Below, piece after piece: positions 1 through 9,339 of a stretch of DNA of 64,000 nt. This stretch comes from Paralithodes platypus (Eukaryota; Arthropoda; Malacostraca; Decapoda; Lithodidae): the NCBI GenBank assembly GCA_032716605.1, contig CM064509.1, positions 42,024,817 through 42,088,816 on the forward strand. The letters are read 5' to 3'. A model generated the notes under the pieces. It had not been told where the DNA came from. It worked only from the letters and a program-made list of their open reading frames with translations, and made no database searches. Each line of letters opens with the position of its first letter. Positions within the stretch are counted from its first letter, which is position 1. A program made the position numbers and the translations under genes.

Positions 1-690
1 AGAAAACTTTGAATTAATAATATCTTAAGAGTTCAACATGTAGCCTGAGGGCACACGAATAAGGTGAATAATAGCCTACAATAAGTATATAATTAAATGC
101 AAGCATTGTATAGGATATAGCCTATTATAACAATAATCACTTACTACGACGAATAACACATATTAAGAAATGGCGAAGCGGTACTCATATACTTTCGGTG
201 TGGACAGGCATGGACAGTGGCCCTCTGAAACATACAGGCGATTACTCAATTCATGTTTGAACCTAACTCAAATAATATATAACAAGGACTCATTAGGAGT
301 GAGGAAGCTAGGCAAACGCCGAGACGCCCAGAGCAAGGGGGCACATGTCCGACTCGCCTGGATCACAACCGTAAAGAGGCAGATAAACACGCTAGAAAAT
401 CTGGCATCACGTGCAAGGGAAGCATGACTACAGCATAGCTGGAGGGCAGAGGCACCGGGAGGTTCGAAATGATAGATTCTTCTTTAAATTCTTATTTCTA
501 GTGGTATTCATTTTCAATGACGAGCCCTTGGTAAGTTTAATGGGTATTAACCAAGGATTGTTTATTATGCTATATACGCAACGGTTGTGATAAGAACTCC
601 GGGGAATCCCGAACGGGTCCCGGAATCTCAGCCTATATATAGTATAGGCTCTTCGTCATTGACGAAGGAACCAATACTAAATAGCGGGAA
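1..690. other. AT-rich DNA, no recognisable gene
   Basis: The interval is AT-rich up to about 480. An 85-codon open frame at 170-427 (+) has no family signature that I recognise and no splice context, so I do not call it a gene. From about 590 the sequence becomes GC-richer and contains a short inverted pair, cttcgtcattgacgaag at about 650. This may be the far part of the MITE that ends at 917. Confidence 0.5.
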
Positions 691-699
691 TATTGGCCT

Positions 700-917
700 T
701 TTTTTTATGTATGATAGAGCCATATGTCTGCCTTCAGTGCGCACCAAGACGCCGTGGCAAGCGGTTGGAGCCCGCCCGCCTATGCTCCTTCCAATGTCGG
801 GCCTCTCTCTCAGCACTCATAATAGCCTCAAAATGGCATCCGTCATATGACGAGTGCCGCAGGATAGGCCAATTTTTCTCTCCCGTCATATGACGGTCGC
901 CGCGAATTAAGGGTTAA
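700..917. mobile_element. TTAA-type (piggyBac-like) MITE, one end
   Basis: The right end reads ...AAGGGTTAA with TTAA at 914-917. Read in reverse complement, the sequence matches the MITE copies at 6040-6515 and 45986-46474 in order: a CCGCGG-like block, a 10-bp palindrome, a GGCC block, a second copy of the palindrome, the ATTTTGAG block, then GAGAGAG and AGGCGGGCTC. The palindrome here is GTCATATGAC instead of GACATATGTC. I could not place the left end, so the element is incomplete or diverged. TTAA targets and CCC-starting ends are features of the piggyBac superfamily; the assignment is inference. Confidence 0.6.
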
Positions 918-919
918 AG

Positions 920-1345
920 TCGTGGAATTATTCTTGCTTCTACAAACTCTGCACCTAAGTTTTTCCACCTATCTATTGCTCTATACGGAAAGCTAAAAAT
1001 TTTCACATTGGACTTGCACCTCTTTTCTTATTCTATACATATGCCCTCTGGTTCGTCCTTCATCCAGCCTAATAAAGTCCTCCTTATCGAGTCTCTCGAA
1101 CCCTCTCATGCATTTATACATTGCTATCAGGTCTCTTCGAACTCTTCTCTCCTCTAGCGTGGGAAGCCCTAATCTTTCTAGTCTTTCAGGGTATTGTAGG
1201 TCCTTAAGTTCTGGGATCATTTTGGTTGCTATTCATTGCACTTTCTCCAATTTATTGATGTGTTTTCTTAGATGGGGGGACCATACCACTGCTGCATATA
1301 CCAATCTAGGTCTGATCATGGATGTGATTATCTGGGTTAACATAC
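920..1345 (-). pseudogene. CR1/Jockey-like LINE reverse transcriptase, C-terminal fragment
   Basis: Translated on the - strand this reads as the C-terminal 'thumb and tail' region of a non-LTR reverse transcriptase. Family-typical runs are RPRLVYAAVVWSP, HINKLEKVQ, ATKMIPELKDL, YPERLERLGLPTLEERR, DLIAMYKCM and, further on, SFPYRAIDRWKNLG. A TGA interrupts the frame right after KLEKVQ, where the family has Arg (CGA), and the C-terminal part is frame-shifted. The endonuclease and the RT catalytic motifs are absent. The fragment ends abruptly at about 1345, where a different LINE family begins. It is a dead, truncated copy; the clade is uncertain. Confidence 0.75.
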
Positions 1346-1354
1346 TTTCATCCA

Positions 1355-1585
1355 TAAGTCAGATACAAGGGGAGGTAGGGAGGTAGGAAGACCTCCGTTG
1401 AGATGGAGAGATTGTGTAATACTGTACAAACGTTGGAAGATAGAGAGATGACTGTAGAACAAGCAAGAGAAGTGGTAATAAATAGGAATGAATGGAAAAT
1501 GCTTGTGAATAGATGAGTGATAATGCAGTCGTCTGGAGAGGGGGTCGGGCGCCAGTTGGACTAGATAGTCTGTCAGGCGCTCTCT
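1355..1585 (+). pseudogene. LINE family A, C-terminal end and 3' UTR, sense on +
   Basis: The + strand encodes the last residues of a LINE (GRPPLRWRDCV, then VEQAREVVINRNEWKMLVNR and a stop), followed by the start of the 3' UTR (GTCGGGCGCCAGTTGGACTA). The same C-terminus and UTR occur at 15046-15572 and 39880-40845 on the - strand. Here the piece faces the opposite way to the adjoining stretch at 1586-2240, so the 3' end of this copy is inverted or comes from a second insertion. Confidence 0.75.
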
Positions 1586-2240
1586 TTGTAAACCTTTCAT
1601 CTTCCATTCGCTCAACATGTCCATACCAGCATAGCACCCTTCTGTCCACTCTGGCTGACAAGGGTTACTGCTGTCCCACTCTCCTATGTACCTCTTTATT
1701 CCTCAATCTATCTCTATGCGTCACTCTACATATATTCCTCAAGCAGTTAATCTCCATCACATCCAGCTTTCTTCTCTCTTGTGCCTTCAGAGCCCATGTC
1801 TCGGCCCTATACATCACTGTTGGTAAAACTATCCCTTGATACATTGCACTTTTTGCTTTCATTCCAAGATTACTCACCTTCCACATACTGTACTGTACTT
1901 CCCTTTGCTCCAAAACTTTCCTTCCTTCACATACTCTGTTTTACCTCCATTTCCACACCTGTGTCCTTGCTTATTACTCCTCCCAAATATTTAAAACACT
2001 CCTCTTGTTCCAGTATTTCCCCATCCAGCCGCACATCTAGATTCACCCTACGAGCACCTCTATTACACACCATCACTTTACTTTTATTGACGTTCCCTTC
2101 AGCTTCCTCCTCTCACATACCACACCAACCTTGACTACTCGTTGCAGTTTCTCCTCAGAATCCGCCACCAACGCTGTGTTATCAGCAAACAGCAAATGGT
2201 TTAACTCCCAATCTCTTTTAATGTCATTTTAATCCTAAGA
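1586..2240 (-). pseudogene. LINE family A reverse transcriptase, C-terminal half
   Basis: On the - strand the order is: an RT motif C relic LLFADNTALVAD (FADN where the family has FADD), then a region like VNVNKSKVM, then KVSNLGMKAKSAMYQGIV, YRAETWALKAQERRKLDVME, LRNICRVTHRDRL, and finally VLCWYGHVERMEDER. This is the part of a non-LTR retrotransposon ORF downstream of the RT palm. Frames shift several times. It stops at the inversion breakpoint near 1585. It lies in the intron just upstream of the RdgB exon at 2276. Confidence 0.78.
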
Positions 2241-2275
2241 GGTTATGAAAATAATTTTATGTTTTGTTTTATCAG

Positions 2276-2407
2276 GACCATGCACTCTCTGTAGTAGCAG
2301 CTTATGGCAGCTCCAAGGACATCACCGTCTACACTAGCATTGGTCTCAAGCCAGAACAAATATACATCGTTGGAAAGGCCAGCAAAAAGCAACAAGCCAA
2401 TGCTCAG
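2276..2407 (+). CDS. rdgB: RdgB/PITPNM exon (membrane-associated phosphatidylinositol transfer protein), C-terminal LNS2 region
   Basis: This is a 132-nt exon (44 codons, phase 0 at both ends). A pyrimidine-rich acceptor ending TTTTATCAG sits before 2276 and a GTTAGG donor begins at 2408. The translation includes AAYGSSKDITVYTSIGLKP and EQIYIVGKASKKQ. I recognise these as the end of the LNS2 domain of RdgB/PITPNM proteins, which move phosphatidylinositol and phosphatidic acid between ER and plasma membrane during phospholipase C signalling; in flies rdgB is needed in photoreceptors. The reading continues in frame into the next exon at 2913. Upstream exons (PITP domain, FFAT motif, DDHD domain) must lie before this window. 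The match is from memory of the family; a protein search would confirm it. Confidence 0.82.
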
Positions 2408-2723
2408 GTTAGGCTTTGGGTATAATGATGGGGAATGTACTTTATTATATATTTATTTCCAGTTATTATGTCTTGTAAATGATTTCAGATCATAAGTTTA
2501 CTTTCCTGTTCTACTTGTTCCTTTCCTTATATTCCCATATGATCAGTAACTACATTCTGCTACTGTAGCCTCTTCACAATCAACAAAGGATATATCGGGT
2601 ATTCATAACTAGGATTTGAAGAAAATGTTAACATATTAAATACTGAAACAAAAAAATATATAAAATAGAAATGCTCAATTGATTATTTCTTCACGTTTTG
2701 CTTTACTGTAGGTTGCTGTCTAA

Positions 2724-2865
2724 TGGTTATACTGACTAACTTTGTCTCAGATGCTATCTAATGGTTATACTGACTGTATAATGGTTATACTGACTAACTT
2801 TGTCTCAGATGCTATCTAATGGTTATACTGACTGTATAATGGTTATACTGACTAACTTTGTCTTA
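2724..2865. repeat. Short intronic tandem repeat, unit about 59 bp
   Basis: Two and a half copies of a unit built on AATGGTTATACTGACT and AACTTTGTCTCAG lie within the intron between the two RdgB exons. The start of the next exon (GGTACTGTCTGATGGTTATGCTG) resembles part of the unit, so the repeat may have grown from the exon's own acceptor region. Confidence 0.7.
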
Positions 2866-2912
2866 GGTACTGTCATGTTTTGACAATTATGGTGACTAAT
2901 TGCTTACTACAG

Positions 2913-3059
2913 GTACTGTCTGATGGTTATGCTGCCCACCTATCTGCCCTGTCTGCCCTTGGGAAGTCTCGACCTGCCCGTGGAGACCCCCAGATGGTCA
3001 TACCTCGCGGATCATTCGGTCTTCCTGGACAGAACAATGCACTCAGGAGGAGACGGTAG
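2913..3059 (+). CDS. rdgB: RdgB/PITPNM exon, extreme C-terminus
   Basis: The acceptor GCTTACTACAG precedes 2913. The frame continues from the exon at 2276-2407 and reads VLSDGYAAHLSALSALGKSR, PARGDPQMVIPRGSFG, LPGQNNALRRR. The runs DGYAAHL and IPRGSFGLPGQ are hallmarks of the RdgB/PITPNM C-terminus. Two endings are possible. A donor ACG|GTAGGT fits consensus, with the exon ending at 3055. Unspliced, the same bases give CGG TAG, so translation would stop at 3057-3059 one Arg after RRR. The splice and stop choices overlap, so the C-terminus could be alternatively spliced. The gene continues the upstream exon with a 505-bp intron. Confidence 0.82.
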   Translation, partial: VLSDGYAAHLSALSALGKSRPARGDPQMVIPRGSFGLPGQNNALRRRR

Positions 3060-4247
3060 GTGCATCAGTGTTCATTATGTCTTCAGGGTTGCTCATCTAT
3101 CATACGAGTTGTCTAGGTCATGAAGGAGAAATGTTATCTATCTATTATCAGAGTCCTCAGTCCCCTTTGGGGACTGAGGACTCTGAGGACCATTTACAAA
3201 ATGCCTCTCCAAAAACTAATAGCCAATGCCATAATATTCACACATCTATAAAGAAAAGTAGTTTTAAGTTTTTAGACCTCTCTAGGTATACAAATTGTTG
3301 TGCCTTTGCATTAAATATTTGTTTTATTCTTATGGGTAGAATTTTTATAATAATTCAACTATTCTTGGCATTGTCAATATCAACGTCTAAGTATTTATTT
3401 TGATTGAATTATGTTGACGTGTCATTTGACTTTACTTTTGAATCTTCTAGCACATTAAACATTTTAGGAAAGTTGTTGATGCAGTTATAGTAAGATCATT
3501 TATGTGAGTTGTTTAAGTTAATGTGTTGAGTGAATAATGTCCATATGAGTTATCTTATTAGCTTCTTTGAATGAGTTATAATGTTTGTATTCACTTAGTA
3601 CATGGAAACTATTGTAGATATTGGTCAAGAATTATTGGGTAATGTAGTGGTTGACCACTTGATTTATCTCATTAACCTTTGAACGGCGAGCTGTGTGTAG
3701 TGAACACCATACTACTGGGCGACAATACAGTACAGTATTAGGCTCCATTCCCGCCTATTATCGTCATTTTACGATAAATATCGTTATTACTTATTCATAT
3801 GCGACTATTTTACGTTTAATATGAAGATAGTAACATGTAACAACAATAAAACAAGTGGGAATAGTGTTTGGATGGTCAAAAACGTGAATTATTGCCAACC
3901 GGTCATTCATGAAATGTGAGGCAGCCGCGATGTATATCCTCCCCTCTTGGTGCCTGGAGAGAGACTGAGGGTGTGAGGATTGTCTCTCTCTCTCTGTCTT
4001 TCCCACGCATAGACACACACATCACCACACCCTAGAATCGGCTTGGAGATATTGGCACCATAAATACACCAATAAATATGGTAGTAAGAGGAAAAATAGG
4101 TGATAATTGAAAGGGGGGGGGAAGGAGAGGATTTTGACAGATGTGGAGGAGTGACAGAAGGTATGGAGGGGAATTATCTCAATCACCATTTCACTTGTTT
4201 TAAGTGCTACTGGGGCCTTTTAAAAAAATTTTTTTAGGCCTTACCTC
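3060..4247. other. AT-rich intron or intergenic DNA
   Basis: No coding pattern is seen. A perfect hairpin of about 16 bp per arm (AGTCCTCAGTCCCC then GGGGACTGAGGACT) lies at about 3150-3185. A TTAACC end at about 3670 followed by GAACGGCG hints at another TTAA MITE, but I found no partner end. A (TC)n run lies at 3980-4000. Confidence 0.5.
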
Positions 4248-4736
4248 TTAACCCTTCCTGCCCAGGTGTCCTTTTAAAAGGACACCACGAAATAAGGGCA
4301 GGAGCCCGGGTATCCTGTTTATAGGCAGTAAGCTTTCAAGCCTATTCAGCTTGGTCTGAACGCCGTGCGTCCGACGCATGTAAACAAAGCCGATCGTTGC
4401 GTCACCGCACCTCCGAAAACAATAAGGAGACGTCGGATCAATGTTATTGTTGTGACGTCAGACGAAATTAGTGTCTGAATAGCTCCGATATTGTCAACAT
4501 CGCGGAAAAATTCGCTCCACGGAAATCGTCATCACAACTGAACCAGTTGACTTAGAGAGCTCTACTCAACGCCAGTCTACAGATTGGAAACCGCACTACG
4601 TTTATAGATGTGTGGGAAATTTCTAGCAGTTAAACTCAACAAAAATACGGTAGCCTAGGCCTAGACGTTTTTCGGCCAGATCACCCGGGTAGCCCACACT
4701 GTCCTTTGGAGGACCAGCCCGGGCCAGGAGGGTTAA
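4248..4736. mobile_element. TTAA-flanked MITE, 489 bp
   Basis: TTAA at 4248-4251 and 4733-4736 bound inverted ends: TTAACCCTTCCTGCCCAGG on the left and, reversed, TTAACCCTCCTGGCCCGGG on the right. There is no internal coding sequence. A near-perfect empty-site paralogue (CCTCTTAAGAGTGTTCTCGCC) lies just to the right at about 4766, supporting insertion at TTAA. The target and the CCC ends fit the piggyBac superfamily. Confidence 0.78.
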
Positions 4737-5427
4737 GAGTGTTCTCGCCTTTGCCCACCAAAACCTCTTAAGAGTGTTCTCGCCGTTCCCGGGTTAATAA
4801 GCTAGTCTCTCAGTTTCTAATTAGTTGATTCTCTATAGGTTATTAAAGAAAAATGAGTTATTCTGAGACTTGCCATTTTTGTTAAAAGAAGCTGAAGTGT
4901 AAACAAAAAATCCATTTTGGGCCTCTGTGAGAATGATACTACAATACTAGGTAGGACTAGTGATATTAATGGGCATGTGAGAACACGTGCTGATGGATAT
5001 GAGGGTGTGCATCGAGGAAATGGATACGGAAGAAGAAATCTGAAAAGTGAATATATAGTGGAAGTCCTGTGTTGCACTCAACATGGTTGTGTGTAACACT
5101 AAGTTCAAGAAAGGTTAAGTCATCTGATCATGTACAGTTCTAAGGACACCAGTAGCCGGATAGATAACTTCTTGGTGAACAGTAAAGACTGGAAGTGGAT
5201 TCGGGATATAAAGGTCATCCCGAGTGAAGAATATATCTCCGAACATCCTAGTGTGTGACATGAGCTTACGGCGAGATCCTGTGTCCAAGAAGGCATACAT
5301 GCCAAAAATAAATTATGTTTGTTGAATAAATCAGAACACAGGGATAGGTTTTTCAGTAAACTGGAGCCGCAAACTCTTCTCGGCTGAGGGTCTTTTTCAC
5401 GACCGCTCGGCATGGAAACCCTTTGGT
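4737..5427. other. Spacer, no gene seen
   Basis: This is AT-rich to mixed sequence. The last 60-100 bases (from about 5340) probably already belong to the I-like LINE that is clear from 5428, but I cannot read a continuous frame there. Confidence 0.4.
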
Positions 5428-6864
5428 TTGATTGCAGCTCACCTCATTGATGAAGTTCTGCCTGAGGGGATCGACGTCTGGGATTTTCCGGAGAGTTCAA
5501 CTCCTTGGAGCGTTCCCGCACGTGAATCATGTAGAGAACTCAACAATATTGTGAAGGACGAAACACCTGCGCTGGTCTTCAGGTCTTTGTTTTACAGCAT
5601 GCTGGCAAGCATGCCGAGGGAACGAAGGTGTACACAGATGGATCTAAGAGTGTAGATTTTACGGCGTATGCAGTGGTGACTGAAGGGGTTACTTTTAGCC
5701 GACGCCTTTCTCCAATTGCCTCTATTTTTACAGCGGAATTATCCGCTATCCTACAGGCACTCAGGATGGTTGGGAACCTTGAGGGGAGCTCCTTCGTGAT
5801 TTGCTCAGATTCTAGAAGCTCTCTCGATGCCCTTCAAGCGGAATTCCGTGGGAGCCCGGTACTTACAGAGATAATGAAATGGCTGGTCACACTTGCATCT
5901 CAACATAAACTGGTCTCTTTCTGTTGGACGCCAGCGCATGTGGGAATCCATGGAAATGAGGCTGCAGATTCTGCAGCTAAGCATGCTGATATCTTTGATG
6001 ATGACCTCCAGTTGCCCTACAATGATTATTTGCCTCTCATTAACCCCTTACAGACGGGGATATTTGTAATTTCTACTACCTGTGTGGCGGGCATATTTAC
6101 CCTAAACGAGCTTCATTCCATGCTCTTTTTCATGCATAAACAAGAGCCAGAGCGTAATACAATTATGTATCCGTGAAAGGGCGATAATAGAGCTTTCCAA
6201 TGACACCTGAATCATCCTTGTACGACCACGGGTTCTCTTGCAATGATGTTGCAACACGAGGGCAAAAACCCTAAAATACGGTAAATTCCTCAGAATATCC
6301 TTGTCCTCGCGAGGCCAGGGGTGTGGTGGGGATCTCAGTTGCCTCGCTCGGCCTGTGCCGAGCGGTCAGAGCCCGCCTGCGGTCCTCCCAACGCGTGGAC
6401 TCTCTCTCAGAGCCTATAATGTGCTCAACATTCCTTTCGGCTATTGTCTGGACCCGCGGGATAGGCCACTTTTCTCTCACTCGACATATGTCGGGACCCG
6501 CGGCCTGGGTGTTAAGTCTGCTATGTTGTCTAAATGGCAGGCTGAGTGGTCTGACAATGTCCTTGATAAACTAAAAGAGATCAAACCATCTGTAGAACCT
6601 TGGCACGAAGCTTGTTCCAAAGTTTGTAGGGAGGAAACTGCTCTTGCTTGCCTCCGCATTGGCCACACTAGACTCACTCATGGTTATCTCATGGAAAGGA
6701 CAAACCAGCCGGAGTGTACAGATTGTGCTGTTCTCCTCATGGTTAAACATATCCTGATAGAATGTCCATCTTTTCAACGTCAAAGGGATAGGTACTTTGG
6801 AAATATCCGCAGACCACTCAGCCTGAGAGCAATCTTAGCTGAGGGCTGTTCCTTTTTCTGCTGA
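5428..6864 (+). pseudogene. I-like LINE: RNase H domain and C-terminal zinc knuckle, split by a MITE
   Basis: A + strand frame at 5628-6039 is a type I RNase H domain. It has YTDGSKS with the first Asp, TAELSAILQAL with the Glu, CSDSRSSLDAL with the second Asp, then WTPAHVGIHGNEAADSAAKH with the His and last Asp. Such a domain follows the RT in I, R1 and LOA-type LINEs. After the inserted MITE (6040-6515) the frame resumes with KWQAEWSDNVLDKLKEI, CLRIGHTRLTHGYLM and a C2HC knuckle (CTDCAVLLMVKHILIECP), ending at about 6864. The piece at 5428-5627 is in another frame, so there is at least one frameshift. The RT and endonuclease are missing. All RNase H catalytic residues remain, but the gene is broken. 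Confidence 0.85.
6040..6515. mobile_element. TTAA-flanked (piggyBac-like) MITE, 476 bp, inside a LINE
   Basis: TTAA at 6040-6043 and 6512-6515. One end begins TTAACCCCTTACAGACGGGG. The other, reversed, reads CTTAACACCCAGGCCGCGGG and is followed by the palindrome GACATATGTC. It is the same family as 45986-46474 in the opposite orientation. Removing it with one TTAA leaves the LINE frame continuous (...LPLI|KSAMLSKW...), which fixes both boundaries. There is no ORF of its own. Confidence 0.85.
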
Positions 6865-6929
6865 AAGAATTTTTGTGTTCTGCATAGATGTTGGTATTTT
6901 AGGCAAGAGTTAGTAGTTCATTAGATAGG

Positions 6930-7035
6930 GGAAATTATAGGGGCCTGAAAATGCTTGACAAAGTCACGAAGGTCGGTGAGAGTCTTTGAAGGTATGGTCA
7001 GGGAAAGCATTTCTATCGATGATATTCAGTTGAGT
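6930..7035 (+). pseudogene. LINE family B fragment (region before RT motif A)
   Basis: The + strand reads GNYRGLKMLDKVTKV and, in a shifted frame, VFEGMVRESISIDDIQ. This is the stretch of the RT that precedes the GFMPG motif in LINE family B, and corresponds to DRGNYRGI...NKCLTKS in the - strand copy around 24040-24110. It is about 100 bp, frame-shifted and inert. Confidence 0.65.
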
Positions 7036-7103
7036 TTCACATGTACCGTATACATAAATCAGACACCTTGCTTTCAGAGGAACTACCCCATAAAGGGATG
7101 GTC

Positions 7104-7235
7104 ATCCGGGAGGATGGGACTCGTTAGCCTTAGTCGGCAACCCTTCTAGGGGAGACACCCTTATCAAAATCCGGGTGGATGGGACTGGTCAGCTTTGGTC
7201 GGCAACCTGTCTAGGGGAGTAAACCTTATACAAAT
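7104..7235. repeat. Two-copy diverged tandem repeat (~60-bp unit)
   Basis: Both copies contain GATGGGACT, then a TAG or CAG step, TCGGCAACC and TCTAGGGGAG. It lies between LINE debris and the Tigger-like MITE and is probably untranslated LINE sequence, but I do not recognise the family. Confidence 0.6.
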
Positions 7236-7317
7236 CTATACTGCTTACCTAAGGGTGAAGCAGGTTAGTGGATGGACTAGCCACCCACCATTGTAGAAAA
7301 ATAGTGCTAACAAGATA

Positions 7318-7698
7318 CAGTAGGGTCTCACATAAAACGAGTATATGGTCGATAACGAGGGCGTTCTATGCAATTTCGTTTTATGTGAACACGGCATTTT
7401 GGTGGCCCAATATCGTCAATGTTCACTGGAAGCGTAAATTTCCGTCAGGAGCGTACGATATTTCGTACGTTTTGTACAATATTTCGGCGTTCTATATGAA
7501 AGCGTACGATATTTTGTACGTTTTGTACGATATTTCGGTGCTCTATATGAAAACTCCTCGGATTTACCCCACTTTGGCGGCGGACTCGTTTTATGTGATC
7601 ACATTCGTTCTGATCGAAAATTAAATATTAATATTTTAGGTCGCTCGTTTTAATCGAGACTCGTTTTATCTGAACACGTTTTATGCGGGACCCTACTG
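7318..7698. mobile_element. Tigger/pogo-like MITE, 381 bp, TA target duplication
   Basis: The ends are inverted: CAGTAGGGTCTCACATAAAA on the left and CAGTAGGGTCCCGCATAAAA on the right when reversed, with TA on both sides (7316-7317, 7699-7700). CAG-starting ends with TA duplication are typical of the pogo/Tigger branch of Tc1/mariner. Inside are two copies of a ~52-bp unit rich in CGTACGATATT. No transposase remains. Confidence 0.82.
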
Positions 7699-7739
7699 TA
7701 CATAGAAGGCCCCGGAGTCGGACGGACCCTAAATTGAGT

Positions 7740-7876
7740 GGTCAATCTTATAAGTCCTTTAGTAAACTGGCATGGGTTGTCCCTCTTACAGGGGATAGGT
7801 CTGCTTGGGGGCATTTTGTGTATGGCCACCTCAACAAGGGGAGTAAGGCTGTCCAACAAAAGATAGATAGATAGAT
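7740..7876 (+). pseudogene. LINE family C, 3' end
   Basis: The + strand shows LTGDRSAWGHFVYGH, the terminal motif of LINE family C (LTGDRGAWGRFVRGHPF in the better copies at 56362-56685 and 56818-57366). It ends in a (GATA)n tail at 7861-7876, which seems to be the 3' tail of this family. Confidence 0.7.
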
Positions 7877-8424
7877 GGCAGAAACTGCCTCCAGGCTAAC
7901 AGGAATGCCCCCACTGTCCCACTCCACAGTGCCACCTCCACCAAATTGATTAAGACCATTAGCCCTGAAGGAGCAGATCCAGAGCAGCCCATCACCTGGA
8001 TGGCAGTTCCACCAATGTTTTGCTATTTTCTTTACCCCTATGGGGGCCCTGGCTGGAAGCATACCAAGCACAGGAGTGTTCTGAAGACAGGAACCAGTGG
8101 TCCACTGCTATAGAAGCTGATTGCACCACCAAAGTGGCGGGCGATGGAGTCGTGGCGACTCCATCACCCAACTCCTACGCCAGAATAAGAAATTGGAATA
8201 GAGTTAAGTTAATGTAGGGTGTGTAGTGCTTATGGTCTTACGTAAGAAAGCAAGAGTGTGTGTATCATAAGATCAAGCTAGAATTGATCTTTATGTAACT
8301 GAGGCACAGAGAAAGAGCAGCAAAGAAGCCAGGTGGTGAAACAGGATATCTAATAATCCTTATACTCCACCTAAAGCTCTCCCCAGGAGTACTTCCCTGA
8401 ATGATTGGTGCTTTCAACCTCCTC
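7877..8424. other. Unclassified repeat-like sequence
   Basis: No coding signal. A block at about 8124-8190 (GCACCACC, AAGTGGCGGGCG, then GCCAGAA) recurs at 9399-9455, so this is part of a dispersed repeat, possibly LINE-related. Confidence 0.4.
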
Positions 8425-9330
8425 CGTACAGTTCGGTTTCATGCCAGGACATGGTACAATTGATGTTGTCTTCATAGTCAGGCAGCTACAGGAATAATAT
8501 TTTCTTAAGACAGGGATGAGTTGTTGTTGTTGTTGTTCCCCAAGCTGCCTGGCCGAACAGCCCCAAGGCCCCGAGTAAGGCCAAGGCCATAAACGAGCGC
8601 CCCCACAGAACCCTCCCTGCCGACCACAATAAAGCCTGGGTGACCGAAGCCACTCCATGGCGGGGAGCCGAGAGGGTGCGTAAACGCCCGGGAAACCAAA
8701 GCCCCACCCAGGGCCCTGTGCCCCTCAGCAATTATGAAGAGAAAGTTGAGGGCAAAGGAATAATGTGACGCTTTAGCTTCCAATCTTGGTAGATTGGGAG
8801 GTCAATCCACGGAAGAGATGCCGTCACTTGAGATCTAGAAAATATATAAGTAAAAGGAACAGTCGGAGTAAGCTATGGGTATGGCAGAGATTACTCAGGT
8901 CTCACTCTGATAGACCAGCCCATCGCCATAGATAGGGATGAGTACTTTGTATTTGTAGACCTGGAGAAGGTCTTTGATAGGGTGCCCAGGGATGTTGTGT
9001 AGTGGGCTATGAGGAAACTTGGCATAGAGGAGTGGCTAGTGCTTGTGATAATGAAGATGGACGAGGATTCATGAATGGCAATGAGGGTAAAAGGTGTATT
9101 GTGTGAGGAGTTTGCAGTTTATGTTTTAGTCCACCTGGGTTGTGTGTTAACTCTCTCTTTGTTATGGTTTTGGAGGCACTGTAATGTCTGGAGATTTTAG
9201 AACTGGGCTCCTCTGGGAATTGCTATACACAAATAACCTAGTACTTATCGCATATAGTGTGCGGGATGCGAAGGCCAAGTTTAGAAGATGGAGAGAGGGT
9301 ATGGCAAGTAAAGGATTATGAGTTATTATG
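8425..9330 (+). pseudogene. LINE family B reverse transcriptase fragment, split by a SINE
   Basis: Before the SINE the + strand reads QFGFMPGHGTIDVVFIVRQL. After it the frame reads YFVFVDLEKVFDRVPRDVV, a stop, then WAMRKLGIEEWLVLVI. The first part is the RT region before motif A, and FVDLEKVFDRVP is motif A, with the catalytic Asp kept. Downstream pieces (MVLEAL, then a degraded YADD region near 9220-9260 and a KxxRWREGM-like block near 9290) are frame-shifted. It is the same family as the - strand copy at 23480-25070. It is dead. Confidence 0.82.
8521..8933 (-). mobile_element. SINE-like element, ~410 bp, (AAC)n tail
   Basis: This is one of four long copies in the window (also 14441-14850, 44413-44824 and 55890-56303). 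On the + strand it starts with (TTG)n and ends CCAGCCCATCGCC, so the element is antisense with an (AAC)n 3' tail. A 10-bp duplication, agggatgagt, flanks it at 8512-8521 and 8934-8943, as expected for LINE-driven target-primed insertion. Open frames inside do not share conserved codons. I see no clear tRNA or 5S head. Confidence 0.82.
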
Positions 9331-9339
9331 AATTACACA

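Noticed and set aside
170..427. 85-codon frame starting MAKRYSYTFGVDRHG
   Set aside because: No family recognised, no splice or repeat context; length is within chance for this window.
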